Positions 31,604 through 41,300 of a stretch of DNA of 64,000 nt are shown here, in pieces. The stretch is from contig NZ_JBHULT010000013.1 of the NCBI RefSeq assembly GCF_042684505.1, positions 58,593-122,592 on the forward strand, in the 5' to 3' direction. Numbering within the stretch: position 1 is the stretch's first letter; every line of letters begins with the position of its first letter. Position numbers and translations under genes: made by a program. A model generated the notes under the pieces. That model searched no databases. It worked only from the letters and a program-made list of their open reading frames with translations, and had not been told where the DNA came from. This stretch comes from Salinimicrobium flavum. GTDB lineage: Bacteria; Bacteroidota; Bacteroidia; Flavobacteriales; Flavobacteriaceae.

Positions 31604-31700
31604 CGCGTGAGGGATAGAGGCAGTTATCCTCCCGGCCACAGGCAGGGAGATAGCGCCGAAAGCCCGACCGAAGCCTGCCTTAGCAGGATGAGGGCACGCC
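31604..31700 (+). ncRNA. structured intergenic element, Flavo-1-like
   Basis: The closing stem GCGTG (31605-31609) / CACGC (31695-31699) encloses an arm GGC..TATCCTCCC pairing with GGGAGATA..GCC. A second arm follows, GCCC-[CCTGC-tta-GCAGG]-GGGC (about 31661-31695), preceded by GAAAGCCCGACCGAAG. The GCGTGAGGGATAG opening and GGGCACGCC end match an element I recall as recurrent in Flavobacteria and possibly the Flavo-1 RNA motif (Rfam). It lies between the adaptor and RND genes, inside the operon. Confidence 0.55.
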
Positions 31701-31718
31701 AAAACAACAACTAAATAT

Positions 31719-34700
31719 ATGAAAGAAGGATTAGCAGGCAAGATCGCCAAAGGCTTTATAAGTTCGAAACTTACGGTGCTGCTCATGATCGTGTTCATGG
31801 TCATTGGGGTTTACAGTTCTTTTCTGATCCCCCGTGAGGAGGAGCCACAGATCGACGTACCCATGGCAGACATTTTTGTGGGTTACCCGGGTGCCAGCCC
31901 CAGTGAGGTTGAGTCACGCATCATCAAGCCACTGGAAAAAATGGTCTCCAATATCAAGGGGGTGGAATTTGTCTACTCCACTTCTATGGAGGGACAGGGG
32001 ATGTTGATCGTTCAGTTCTACGTGGGGGAAGATATTGAACGTTCGTATGTAAAACTCTACAACGAGTTAATGAAACATATGGACGAAATGCCTCAAAACG
32101 TGACGCAACCCCTCGTGAAAACACGGGCTATTGACGACGTGCCGGTATTGGGGCTCACCTTATGGAGCGAGAATTATGACGATTACCAGCTGCGTCAAAT
32201 GGCCAACGAGCTTAGGAATGAGATCGAAAAAGTGGAGGATGTCTCCATTGTAAATACCATTGGGGGCCGTAACAGGCAGCTGCGCGTGGTTCTTGACAAA
32301 GACAGGATGGCGGCAAGCGGCGTGGATATTCTTGGCATAACCGAAAAGATCCAGGCCAGTAACCAGCAGCTTTCATCGGGTAGTTTTGACCGGGGAGATT
32401 CAGAGATACTTGTAAAGACCGGAAGCTTCCTGGAGTCGGCGGCAGATGTGGAAAACCTCATCGTAGGGGTGCAGGACCAGCAGCCCGTTTACCTTAGACA
32501 GGTTGCAACGGTACAGGACGGGGCCGAACTTCCTAAGGAATATGTTTCTTTTGGTTATGGACAGGCCGGCAGCGAGGTAGCCGCACAGTTTCCTTCTGAA
32601 TATCCGGCAGTGACCTTATCGGTTGCAAAACGAAAAGGTGCCGATGCCATGAAGATCGCAGATGTGATCCTGGCAAAAGTAGACCACCTGCAAAACAATT
32701 TAATTCCCGAAGATGTTCATGTAGAGGTGACCCGTAACTACGGGGAGACCGCTTCACACAAAGTTGGGGAACTTCTATTGCACCTTATTGGTGCGATCAT
32801 AGCAGTAACCCTGGTGGTTATGCTGGCTATGGGATGGCGTGGCGGACTGGTAGTATTCCTTTCTGTGCCTATCACCTTTGCCCTTACCCTGCTAAGTTAT
32901 TACATGCTGGATTATACCCTGAACAGGATCACCCTTTTCGCCCTTGTATTTGTCACGGGTATCGTGGTAGATGATTCTATCATCATCGCAGAGAACATGC
33001 ACCGGCATTTCAAGATGAAACGCCTGCCATTCAAACAGGCTGCGCTCTATGCCATAAATGAGGTGGGGAACCCAACGATCCTGGCGACCTTTACGGTAAT
33101 TGCCTCGGTATTGCCAATGGCTTTTGTAAGCGGTCTTATGGGACCTTATATGAGCCCTATGCCAATTGGAGCTTCTATAGCGATGATCCTTTCACTGTTC
33201 GTTGCCCTTACCATTACGCCATACCTGGGTTATATTTTCTTAAGGGAGAAAACGAAAAAAGGAGAACCTGTCAAGGAATCTGAGGAGAAGATCGAAGACG
33301 GTATGATCTATCGTATCTACAAGCGCTTTGAGGAACCTCTTATTGATAACAAGAAAATACGATGGACCTTCCTGGGAATTACTGCCTTCCTGCTTTTGGG
33401 ATCTGTAGCCCTGTTCTTTACAAAGACCGTAGCGGTAAAAATGCTGCCGTTTGACAATAAGAACGAATTCCAGGTCGTGATCGATATGCCTGAGGGAACC
33501 ACCCTGGAAAGAACAGCCGTAGTGACCAGGGAAATAGGACAGTACCTTTCCCAAAGCAATGAGGTAGTGAACTACCAGAACTATATTGGTACCTCTGCCC
33601 CTATTACCTTTAACGGATTGGTGAGACACTACGACCTTCGTGGTGCCAGCAACACCGCCGATATCCAGGTAAACCTAAGGCCAAAAGGAGACCGAAGCCT
33701 GCAGAGCCATGATATCGCCAAGCTGTTGCGTCCTGATATTCAGAAGATCGCTGCAAAGTATGATGCAAACGTAAAGTTGGTGGAAGTGCCACCGGGACCT
33801 CCAGTACTATCCACTATTGTGGCAGAGGTATACGGACCCGATTACGATACCCAGATAGCGATCGCAGATAGTATCCAGACCATTCTTCACAATACGGCTG
33901 ATGTGGTGGATATTGACTGGATGGTGGAAGCAGATCAAACCAAATTTGAGTTGGAGATAGACAAGGAAAAAGCCATGTTGTATGGTATTGCTCCGCAGCA
34001 AATCGTCTACACCCTGAATGCCGCACTTGGAGAGAGAGCTATCACTAACCTGTACGATGAAGATGCTACCCATAGGGTTGGGATCGTGCTGGCACTTGAT
34101 GAAAAGGAAAAGTCATCTATAAATGATATTTCACAGATCCAGATCGCTTCCCAAAACGGGCAGATGATCCCTGTAGGTGACCTGGTAACTGCGAAAGAAG
34201 TGACCAGCTCCAAGAGCATCTATAGAAAGAACCAGAAACGTGTGGTCTATGTCCTTGCAGATATGGCCGGGGAACTGGAAAGCCCTGTATACGCCATTCT
34301 TGGAATGGAGGAAAAACTGAAGGAGATCGACATGCCTGCGGGTTACGAGATTGGAGAACTGTATATGGGACAGCCTGAATATGAAGATGACTATACCGTT
34401 AAGTGGGATGGGGAATGGCAGATCACCCTGGAAGTGTTCAGGGATCTGGGTATTGCTTTCCTTGGAGTTATCGTGATTATCTATATCCTGATTGTGGGTT
34501 GGTTCCAGAACTTTAAAGCACCAATCGTAATGATGGTGGCAATACCACTTTCCCTTGTAGGGATCGTTTTGGGCCACTGGGTCATGGGTGCGTTTTTTAC
34601 TGCCACTTCCTTCATTGGAATGATCGCCCTCGCGGGTATCATGGTGCGAAACTCGGTGTTGCTCATTGACTTTGTGAACCTGAGGCTGGAAGACGGAATT

Positions 34701-34982
34701 CCGTTAAAGCAGGCTGTTATAGAGGCCGGTGCCGTAAGGACCACACCAATTTTGTTAACTGCCGGTACGGTAGTGATTGGAGCTTTTGTGATCCTGTTTG
34801 ACCCTATTTTCCAGGGACTTGCTATCTCCCTCATGGGTGGAACCATTGTATCGACCTTCCTTACCCTGCTGGTAGTGCCATTGGTGTACTATATGATCGA
34901 ACGGAAGAAGTATGAGGACCGGGAGGAAAAGAATGATGTTGTGGAGAAACGAGAAACTGAGCGGTCTGGTTCAGAGTTATAA
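31719..34982 (+). CDS. RND efflux transporter, AcrB/HAE type
   Basis: A 1087-residue inner membrane proton-driven pump with 12 predicted helices and two large periplasmic loops. The first helix is LTVLLMIVFMVIGVYSSFLI. The proton-relay helix 4 reads VFVTGIVVDDSIIIAENMH with the Asp pair VVDD, as in drug exporters. The repeat in the C-half is ALAGIMVRNSVLLIDFVNLRLE. It probably exports hydrophobic or amphiphilic compounds with its TolC and adaptor partners. The substrate is unknown, but the shared dyad with sulfur-handling genes hints at a thiol-stress link. It continues into a small PII-like gene. Confidence 0.93.
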   Translation: MKEGLAGKIAKGFISSKLTVLLMIVFMVIGVYSSFLIPREEEPQIDVPMADIFVGYPGASPSEVESRIIKPLEKMVSNIKGVEFVYSTSMEGQGMLIVQFYVGEDIERSYVKLYNELMKHMDEMPQNVTQPLVKTRAIDDVPVLGLTLWSENYDDYQLRQMANELRNEIEKVEDVSIVNTIGGRNRQLRVVLDKDRMAASGVDILGITEKIQASNQQLSSGSFDRGDSEILVKTGSFLESAADVENLIVGVQDQQPVYLRQVATVQDGAELPKEYVSFGYGQAGSEVAAQFPSEYPAVTLSVAKRKGADAMKIADVILAKVDHLQNNLIPEDVHVEVTRNYGETASHKVGELLLHLIGAIIAVTLVVMLAMGWRGGLVVFLSVPITFALTLLSYYMLDYTLNRITLFALVFVTGIVVDDSIIIAENMHRHFKMKRLPFKQAALYAINEVGNPTILATFTVIASVLPMAFVSGLMGPYMSPMPIGASIAMILSLFVALTITPYLGYIFLREKTKKGEPVKESEEKIEDGMIYRIYKRFEEPLIDNKKIRWTFLGITAFLLLGSVALFFTKTVAVKMLPFDNKNEFQVVIDMPEGTTLERTAVVTREIGQYLSQSNEVVNYQNYIGTSAPITFNGLVRHYDLRGASNTADIQVNLRPKGDRSLQSHDIAKLLRPDIQKIAAKYDANVKLVEVPPGPPVLSTIVAEVYGPDYDTQIAIADSIQTILHNTADVVDIDWMVEADQTKFELEIDKEKAMLYGIAPQQIVYTLNAALGERAITNLYDEDATHRVGIVLALDEKEKSSINDISQIQIASQNGQMIPVGDLVTAKEVTSSKSIYRKNQKRVVYVLADMAGELESPVYAILGMEEKLKEIDMPAGYEIGELYMGQPEYEDDYTVKWDGEWQITLEVFRDLGIAFLGVIVIIYILIVGWFQNFKAPIVMMVAIPLSLVGIVLGHWVMGAFFTATSFIGMIALAGIMVRNSVLLIDFVNLRLEDGIPLKQAVIEAGAVRTTPILLTAGTVVIGAFVILFDPIFQGLAISLMGGTIVSTFLTLLVVPLVYYMIERKKYEDREEKNDVVEKRETERSGSEL

Positions 34983-35106
34983 GTTATGAGTTATGACTTT
35001 TCAGTTGCGGGTTGCGGGTTTGGAAAAACACCAAATTTTTATCGCAATCCGACAACCGAGAACTGAGAACTGAGAACCTTGAACATTAAACCTTGAACAT
35101 TAAACT
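34983..35106. repeat. 7-bp and 14-bp tandem repeats between RND and PII-like genes
   Basis: GTTGCGG repeated at about 35006-35020, GAGAACT three times at about 35058-35077, and a 14-bp unit CTTGAACATTAAAC twice at about 35078-35105. It is the third tract of this kind in the window. It carries no terminator, so the operon probably reads through. Confidence 0.65.
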
Positions 35107-35113
35107 TAAGATC

Positions 35114-35419
35114 ATGAAATTATTAATCGTTACGACAGTTTCAGAATTCCAGAAAGAAATCCTGAAACTCTTTAAAAAAGCGAATATCGAGGCCTTTAGC
35201 AGTTCGGAGATCGATGGCTACAAGAACACCAATTCGCTTATTGCTACCCAAAGCTGGTTTCCCGGGGAGAAGGGTGGTAATGAATCCCTTATGTTCTTCT
35301 CCTTTACCGAGGAAGAAAAGATCACTGAATTTTTCAGCTTCATAAGGGAATTCAACAATAATCTGGAGACCAATAACCCGGTAAGGGCGGTTGTGCTCCC
35401 TATAGAAGAATCTATTTAA
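35114..35419 (+). CDS. PII-like small protein of RND operon
   Basis: A 101-residue protein beginning MKLLIVTTVSEFQKEILKLFKKANI, a ferredoxin-like alpha/beta sandwich of the PII/GlnB-like superfamily. It lacks the uridylylated T-loop Tyr motif of true GlnB. Small PII-like proteins of this style often follow RND efflux genes and may sense substrate or nucleotide. The ATG at 35114 is preferred over a TTG at 35093 inside the repeat tract. It lies 19 bp before the DUF2892 gene. Confidence 0.7.
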   Translation: MKLLIVTTVSEFQKEILKLFKKANIEAFSSSEIDGYKNTNSLIATQSWFPGEKGGNESLMFFSFTEEEKITEFFSFIREFNNNLETNNPVRAVVLPIEESI

Positions 35420-35438
35420 TAACCTAAATCAAATAATT

Positions 35439-35645
35439 ATGCTTAACAGAGTAATACGTGGAGTTGCAGGAACATTTATCCTTATAAGTCTGCTGCTGGC
35501 AGTTTATGTGAACATTAACTGGCTGTGGTTTACTGCCTTCGTAGGAGTTAATTTACTACAATCCTCCCTAACACAGTGGTGTTTGATGGAAGATATCCTA
35601 AAGAAATTCGGTATACGAAACGAAAAGAAACCGGTGAAAAGCTAA
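35439..35645 (+). CDS. DUF2892 (YgaP-like) membrane protein
   Basis: A 68-residue protein with two membrane helices and the DUF2892 signature: NRVIRGVAGTFILISLLL at the start and WLWFTAFVGVNLLQSSLTQW followed by CLMEDILKKFGI. In YgaP this domain anchors a rhodanese and takes part in sulfur transfer. Here it is a stand-alone unit, which is common in Bacteroidota. Its presence in the pump operon supports a sulfur link for the Crp/Fnr-type regulon. Confidence 0.86.
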   Translation: MLNRVIRGVAGTFILISLLLAVYVNINWLWFTAFVGVNLLQSSLTQWCLMEDILKKFGIRNEKKPVKS

Positions 35646-35702
35646 TTTGCTTTCTACAGGTATTTTAACCAAAACAATACCCTCAATTGCCCCCCGTGAA
35701 GA

Positions 35703-36575
35703 ATGAATTGTGAACGAAGAACTAATGCCGAATGGAACCCAGTGAGGGTATTCAAAATGGTCCTGATACTATTACTGCTCCCTGTGAATATGATAGCACA
35801 GGAAAAAGGAACAGAAGAATTACCAACCCGGTTGGAATTATTAAAGTATGATGGTTTAAGCGCCTTGGGCGGAGTAAAGAAAACCTACACCCAGCCCTTC
35901 CATTGGGAAAAGGATGATTACCTGGTAGCAGGTACGATCATTTTGGGAACAGGAGCCCTTTATCTTTTTGATGAAGAATCTACAGAATGGTTCTACAATC
36001 AAAGGGAAGATATTCCGGGAGTGGTGAAAGACTTCGGCTGGTATTACGGAAGTCCGCAAAACAATTATGCCGTCAATGGTGCGGTATATCTCTACGGATT
36101 GTTTACCAGGAACGAGGAGATAAGGAAGACCGGAGTGCTGTTGATCTCCGCCGCTTCGGCAGCAGGGATCCTTCAGTCCTTCAGTAAAACAATTACCGGC
36201 AGGGCCAGACCGGGTACGGGAGAGGGCAAAGGCAGTTTTAAACCCTTCAGCAGTGAAGGGAAATATCACAGCTTTCCCTCGGGTCATACCATTTTGTCCT
36301 TTACCACGGCTTATGCCATAGGGAAACAATTTGACAATCCCTTTGTAAAAGGGGGGATCTATGCCCTGGGAATGGTGGCCCCGGTATCGCGGTTGTGGGC
36401 AGGAGCCCATTGGTTCTCAGATGTAGCCTTATCTGTAGCCATTAGCGTTGTGGTGGTTGATGTTATTGACAAATACCTGGATGAAGAAAGAAATTACGGA
36501 GACCCCAGGAAAGACAAGATCAGCTGGAATTTCCAGGTGGGACTTGGCAGGGCCGGTATCATTGGTACTTTTTAG
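35703..36575 (+). CDS. PAP2 family lipid phosphatase
   Basis: A 290-residue exported or membrane protein. The three PAP2 motifs are clear: KTITGRARP (motif 1), FPSGHTILSF (motif 2, catalytic His) and SRLWAGAHWFSDV (motif 3). The N-terminus has a hydrophobic stretch MVLILLLLPVNMIAQ, probably a signal peptide. The ATG at 35703 gives it a basic leader, and 35757 is the alternative start. It dephosphorylates undecaprenyl pyrophosphate, lipid A phosphates or phosphatidic acids. It trails the pump operon by 57 bp and may be co-transcribed. Confidence 0.87.
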   Translation: MNCERRTNAEWNPVRVFKMVLILLLLPVNMIAQEKGTEELPTRLELLKYDGLSALGGVKKTYTQPFHWEKDDYLVAGTIILGTGALYLFDEESTEWFYNQREDIPGVVKDFGWYYGSPQNNYAVNGAVYLYGLFTRNEEIRKTGVLLISAASAAGILQSFSKTITGRARPGTGEGKGSFKPFSSEGKYHSFPSGHTILSFTTAYAIGKQFDNPFVKGGIYALGMVAPVSRLWAGAHWFSDVALSVAISVVVVDVIDKYLDEERNYGDPRKDKISWNFQVGLGRAGIIGTF

Positions 36576-36608
36576 AATCCGGGTATTAAAAACTTATAAA
36601 AATCGACT

Positions 36609-37301
36609 ATGAATATAAAACTACCCCATTCCCCAGGCAGGATAAGAAGTAAAATCTCTGTCCATAACGACTCCTACGGACTTGTAGTTGAGAAGGCAAA
36701 TCTGCTCATTCCTGATATTAGCGGCTTTACACGATTTGTACATACTACAGACGAGGTAACCGGCAATATGATCATTTACAGGCTGCTCTCAGCAATCATG
36801 AAAAGTAATATTCTGAATTTAAAAGTGGCCGAGATCGAAGGAGATGCTATTTTGTTCTTTAAAAAAGGAAAAAAATTTACTCCTGAAGAAATTCTTAAAC
36901 AGTACGATCTTATGCAAAAGAACTTTAATTGGGAAGTAAGCCGGTTAAGTGAGGAGATTGGAGAAAAAATTGACCTCTCCCTGAAGCTTATAGCCCATTA
37001 CGGTCCTACAGCTGATTATAAATTGTCAGGATTCCATAAGCTTTACGGAAAAACTGTGATCGCCGCCCACAGATTACTGAAAAATTCAATTAAAAGCAAT
37101 GTCTACGTTTTAATCACTGACGAATTACTTGAGGATCCCGAATTGTTCCTTCAAAACCATCCGGGTTTTGAGCGAGGTAGTAAGAACTGCAAGATCCATG
37201 GAGGTTTAAGGAATATTTCATTCGTATATTTTGACTATGAAAAGGGAGTTATCCCCTCATCGCTCCTCGATCATCCCGGTAAGGATATGATCAAGGTATA
37301 A
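36609..37301 (+). CDS. DUF2652 protein, nucleotidyl cyclase-like
   Basis: A 230-residue cytoplasmic protein with the start of a class III cyclase-like fold: ANLLIPDISGFTRFVHTTDEV, then KVAEIEGDAILFFKKGKKFT. The two Asp positions (PDISGF and EGDAI) match the metal sites of adenylate and guanylate cyclases; the family is DUF2652. Whether it makes a cyclic nucleotide is not established. A cyclase near a Crp/Fnr-regulated operon is suggestive only. It lies 33 bp after the PAP2 gene. Confidence 0.78.
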   Translation: MNIKLPHSPGRIRSKISVHNDSYGLVVEKANLLIPDISGFTRFVHTTDEVTGNMIIYRLLSAIMKSNILNLKVAEIEGDAILFFKKGKKFTPEEILKQYDLMQKNFNWEVSRLSEEIGEKIDLSLKLIAHYGPTADYKLSGFHKLYGKTVIAAHRLLKNSIKSNVYVLITDELLEDPELFLQNHPGFERGSKNCKIHGGLRNISFVYFDYEKGVIPSSLLDHPGKDMIKV

Positions 37302-37586
37302 AAATTTCTCATTACCTTAATTTAACCGGCTTCACTGCCATTTCCGGATTTTTGAACATTTCTGAAAATGGTCTCGCGGCAGCCTCTTAATCCCGTTTTC
37401 ACCGGGACAGCACAGTCCGCGAATTTCTGAAAGTCGGCAATCCAGTACTTCCTGTAGGGTCCATTAAAATAATTCTTCCCAAGCAGAAACCGTCAACAGG
37501 AACCAGGAAACGATCTATTTTGCAACGCTTCAATTTCTCTCTCGTCTTTAAGTTAAGAAATCATCAATCAATCAAAAAACAGAACA

Positions 37587-38261
37587 ATGAGAAAACTTGC
37601 ATTTATTTTATTGGTATTCATCGGTTTCACCGCACAGGCACAAAGAAATATTGAAAAAGAAGTCCCTTATAAGGGTCAGCCTGTAACTGTGGAATTGGCT
37701 TTTGCTTCAGATATTGAAATGAAGACCTGGAACAAATCTTCCATAAGGATCGAAGCTTCAGTAGATACAGAAGACCAAAAATACACTGATCAATACGAGC
37801 TGGAAGTTAACAGCAGCGACTCAAAAATTGAGATCAGTTCAAATATGAAGAAGCTCATAAAGGCTTATCATGACGAATTTGGACAGCGAAATGATATAAA
37901 GCAGACGATCAATTATACCCTTTTTGTACCCGAAGGTGTGGACCTTGAATTGTCCAGTGTCACCGGAAGTGTGGCTTCAGAATTTCTCAAGGGGGATTTT
38001 AAAATCGACCTGGTAGTGGGGAATATTGATATAAAAAAATTCGAAGGTTACCTCGAACTGAATTCTGTCACCGGAAAATTAAAACTGCCGGTAAAAAACA
38101 GCTCCTACTCCGCAAAGACGGTCATGGGTGATATCCACGGAAATGATCCTGAAGCCGAAAAAAAGAAAGGCTTTGTTGGACAGGAAATGATCAAAGAGCT
38201 ACATAACTCCAAAAGTAAACTTACCTTATCTACAGTAACAGGAGATATTTATTTGAATTAA
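37587..38261 (+). CDS. secreted DUF4097-like beta-repeat protein
   Basis: A 224-residue exported protein (signal peptide MRKLAFILLVFIGFTAQAQ). Repeated strands such as DLELSSVTGSVASEFLKGDF, KFEGYLELNSVTGKLKLP and SKLTLSTVTGDIYLN follow the SVTGD-type periodicity of DUF4097 beta-helix proteins, often called putative adhesins. No enzymatic motif is seen. The 285-bp gap before it (37302-37586) shows no ORF or clear promoter. It converges on a terminator shared with the M4 protease gene. Confidence 0.76.
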   Translation: MRKLAFILLVFIGFTAQAQRNIEKEVPYKGQPVTVELAFASDIEMKTWNKSSIRIEASVDTEDQKYTDQYELEVNSSDSKIEISSNMKKLIKAYHDEFGQRNDIKQTINYTLFVPEGVDLELSSVTGSVASEFLKGDFKIDLVVGNIDIKKFEGYLELNSVTGKLKLPVKNSSYSAKTVMGDIHGNDPEAEKKKGFVGQEMIKELHNSKSKLTLSTVTGDIYLN

Positions 38262-38284
38262 AATGAAAACCGTCTTTAGATAAA

Positions 38285-38318
38285 TAAAAAAACCCGCTCA
38301 ATAACGAGCGGGTTTTAA
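38285..38318. terminator. bidirectional terminator
   Basis: The stem AACCCGCTC / GAGCGGGTT (38291-38299 with 38306-38314) has a 6-base loop. A run of A precedes it and TTTT follows, so it can end both the DUF4097-like gene and the convergent protease gene. Confidence 0.85.
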
Positions 38319-38365
38319 CATTAAGGAGACATGGCAGCACCAGTCCAGAAATTAATTCTCCCTGA

Positions 38366-41300
38366 TTATTCTTTCACGAACCGGCCGTCATAAACAGTAC
38401 CATCTGCAGTATGAAGTTTCAGAACATATACTCCGTTGATCAATCCTTCCACAGAGATCTGTTCTTCACTTCCGCCTGTAGGATAGGTACTCATCCTTAA
38501 CAGCTTTCCGTTGTAATTATAGATTGCAAGTTTCCTTATAAGCTTATCGTCTATACGTACGTTAAGCACACTTACCGCAGGGTTTGGATACATTTCGAAC
38601 TCTGAAGCAGTATCCTGCTCGGTGGTGGTAGTTTCCTGTTCAAGCGTTAACTGCTGTTCCGCCGTTTGCACAGTACCACTTACACTAACCTCTTCAAATT
38701 TCGCTACCGTAGAAGAACCGGTAGTTGCAGAGGTTGATGCAATTCCCACATACAGAGTATCGGAAAGGTTCATTTTCAAACTACCTATTAGATTCCAGTT
38801 TCCGTTCACATCAGACACATAAGAAGAAACATCCTTGCCGTTTCTCACGATCCTGATGTATTCAGGAATGGCAGCTGAGTTTCCGTTGGCCACGGAAGCT
38901 TTGGCGCCAACAGTTTTTCTGTACCTGAAAGCTGCGTTATATCCGGAAAGCAGACTTCCTGCATTAATACTTGTTAGCGCGAATTTAGCATCAGGATTAA
39001 GGCTTTCCCTTAGCACAACAGCCGCCTGTGCATTAACATTGGTGTTCTCCAGGCCGGTAATACGTGCAATAACTTCTGTATCTCCGGAAATTTCCTGGTA
39101 GGTGAAATAAAAATTATCGCTTCTTCCGGAAAGGTCATTCCCCTGGGCGGTAAGTTCAAAAGCGCCTTCGGAATAGCACAGCTCTCCCGGAATGTTCACG
39201 GTTCCAACATCTACAGTCTTCCATGGTTCGGGAATGGCTTCGCAATATTCAAAGTCGGTCGCAACACTTAAACTTCCGGAGCCGCTGAAGGTACCGGTAT
39301 AGGCATGATATTTATCTTCTGCATTTACATCGGTAAGCACTCCGTTAAGCTGGAAATTCCCCTGCTTCTCATCGGCATCATCGATATTACTGCTATTCAC
39401 CTTCAGCGGGATCAAATCCGCAGGAACAGCGAAGGCAGAGAGTTCCTCATCTGTAAAATATAAGGTAAGATCGTAAGTCGCATCTGCATTGGAAGTCGTG
39501 ATGTTGAAAGACTTTGAAGGTCTTTGGGAAGCAATTCCTGTGAAATTCACAGAACCTGTTCCGGCTTCAGTAACCGAAAGCGTCACGCAACCAAGATCGG
39601 CTGAAGCATTTTCGATCTTACCTATGAGAGCTTTATCTGTATTGCTGAGGAAGTAAACCGTATTGCCAACATTTACTGCAGCTGTTGCCTGCTCATTAGC
39701 CTGTGTTTCAATTCCGGCAGGTAAGGCAGTTACCTTCACGTTATCTATGGCAAAACTGAACTGGCTCCCGGCATTTGTATCGTTGAACCATCTCCAGCCC
39801 AGGTAAAAGGACTTACCGTCTAACTCTTCAAAAATAGCATTAAAGCTGCCACTTGCTGTCTCTGTTCCAACAACACCTCCTCCTACAAATTTTTGTACAG
39901 GAGTGTAATTCGTACCATCTAAGGAATAAATGAATTCCCCATGGTCAAAGATCACCGAAGGATCAACAGCATCTGTTTCTCCCCCGGCTTCCCATTCAAA
40001 GCTTACCGTTACCTGCGTCGCACCTGCGGCATTAAGCAGCGGAGATCTAAGGATGGTATGAGAAGGAGAATTCTGGTCATAGAAAGGAGTCTCTAAAATC
40101 CCATCTGTGATGTAAGCCCTACCGGCAGCAGAAAGGTTCCCGTTTGCACGCCAAACGTTCACCCCGTCTGCCAGTGAAACGGTGGTCCATCCCGGTGCAA
40201 ATCCGGCTCCCGAAAAGTCTTCAGCAAGAAGTTCAAAAGGTTCTGTACCGGTACGTGGCACGAAATCATCATCAGAAATGGCATATTCCTGTTTCATAAG
40301 TTCGCCATTATATACAAAAGACAGCACGATGGTTTCACTACCCTCAATCACCGCATCATCATAAACATTTACGGTAATGGTTTTGGATTCGGTACCTGTG
40401 AAAGTCAGCTCGGTTGCAGAAAGATCAAAATCCTCCCCATAGGTCGCTGTACTGCCCGCGGTGCTGATGGAAATATTTGCTGCAGGATCTATCTCCACAC
40501 CCTCAATGAGAAGTGTATAGGTATTTAGATCTTCGCAACCGGTAAGCTCATTGTTTTCTTCAAACAATTGTACATTTTTGGTGCTGAAGCTAATGGTATT
40601 AGGGTCTCCTGTTTTGTAAGCTTCACCTACATCAACTGCGTGCCAGGCATTAGTAGTGGACTGCTCCTCGGGAGATGAGATTCCATAAAGGGTTTGAGCA
40701 ACCAGAATAGAAGTCGCCCTCATTTCTGCAAACTTAGCGTTTGGAGAAAGCATGGTTTCCGCAAGATATGCGATCTGAGAAGCTTTTTCGAAACCAATTC
40801 CTTCTACGGAATAAGTATTTCCGGCATCGGTAACCTTGTCATCTGCCGATTGTTTTTGATATCCCGGAGAAAAAGCCTGTCCACTTCCGGTTACCAGGAA
40901 GTAATACCATTTATTAAGTACTCCGCTATTGGTATGAACACCACACTGATCGTTTGCAAGAGAAGGGGTATCACACTCGGGATCTTTCCAGTTTTCCCCT
41001 CCGTAAGAATCGGGAGCACCTTCAGCTTTAGGATCATCCATCCAACGCAGCGCCCGGGAATCTGAACTTCCGGCAGGCAGACCGCCATCCCTCTCGTCTA
41101 TTTGTTCTCCAATACCCCAGGGATCATATTCCAAAGAACCGTCGATTTCGGTAAGTACATAGTATTCTGCTGCAGCTGCCCAAATGTCTGAAAAACCTTC
41201 GTTCATCGCACCGGACTCTCTTGCATACACAAGGTCTGCGGTAAATTCACATACCCCGTGACCAATTTCATGCGCACACACATCCATCGAAGTGAGCGGA

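Noticed and set aside
29065..34982. Heavy-metal (Cus/Czc type) identity of the RND pump
   Set aside because: The adaptor has no His- or Met-rich tail and helix 4 has the VVDD pair typical of drug-type exporters; no metal chaperone or sensor lies beside it.
37302..37586. Small RNA or gene in the gap before the DUF4097-like gene
   Set aside because: Only a short CCCG/CGGG pairing and no clear promoter or ORF; nothing that can be supported.
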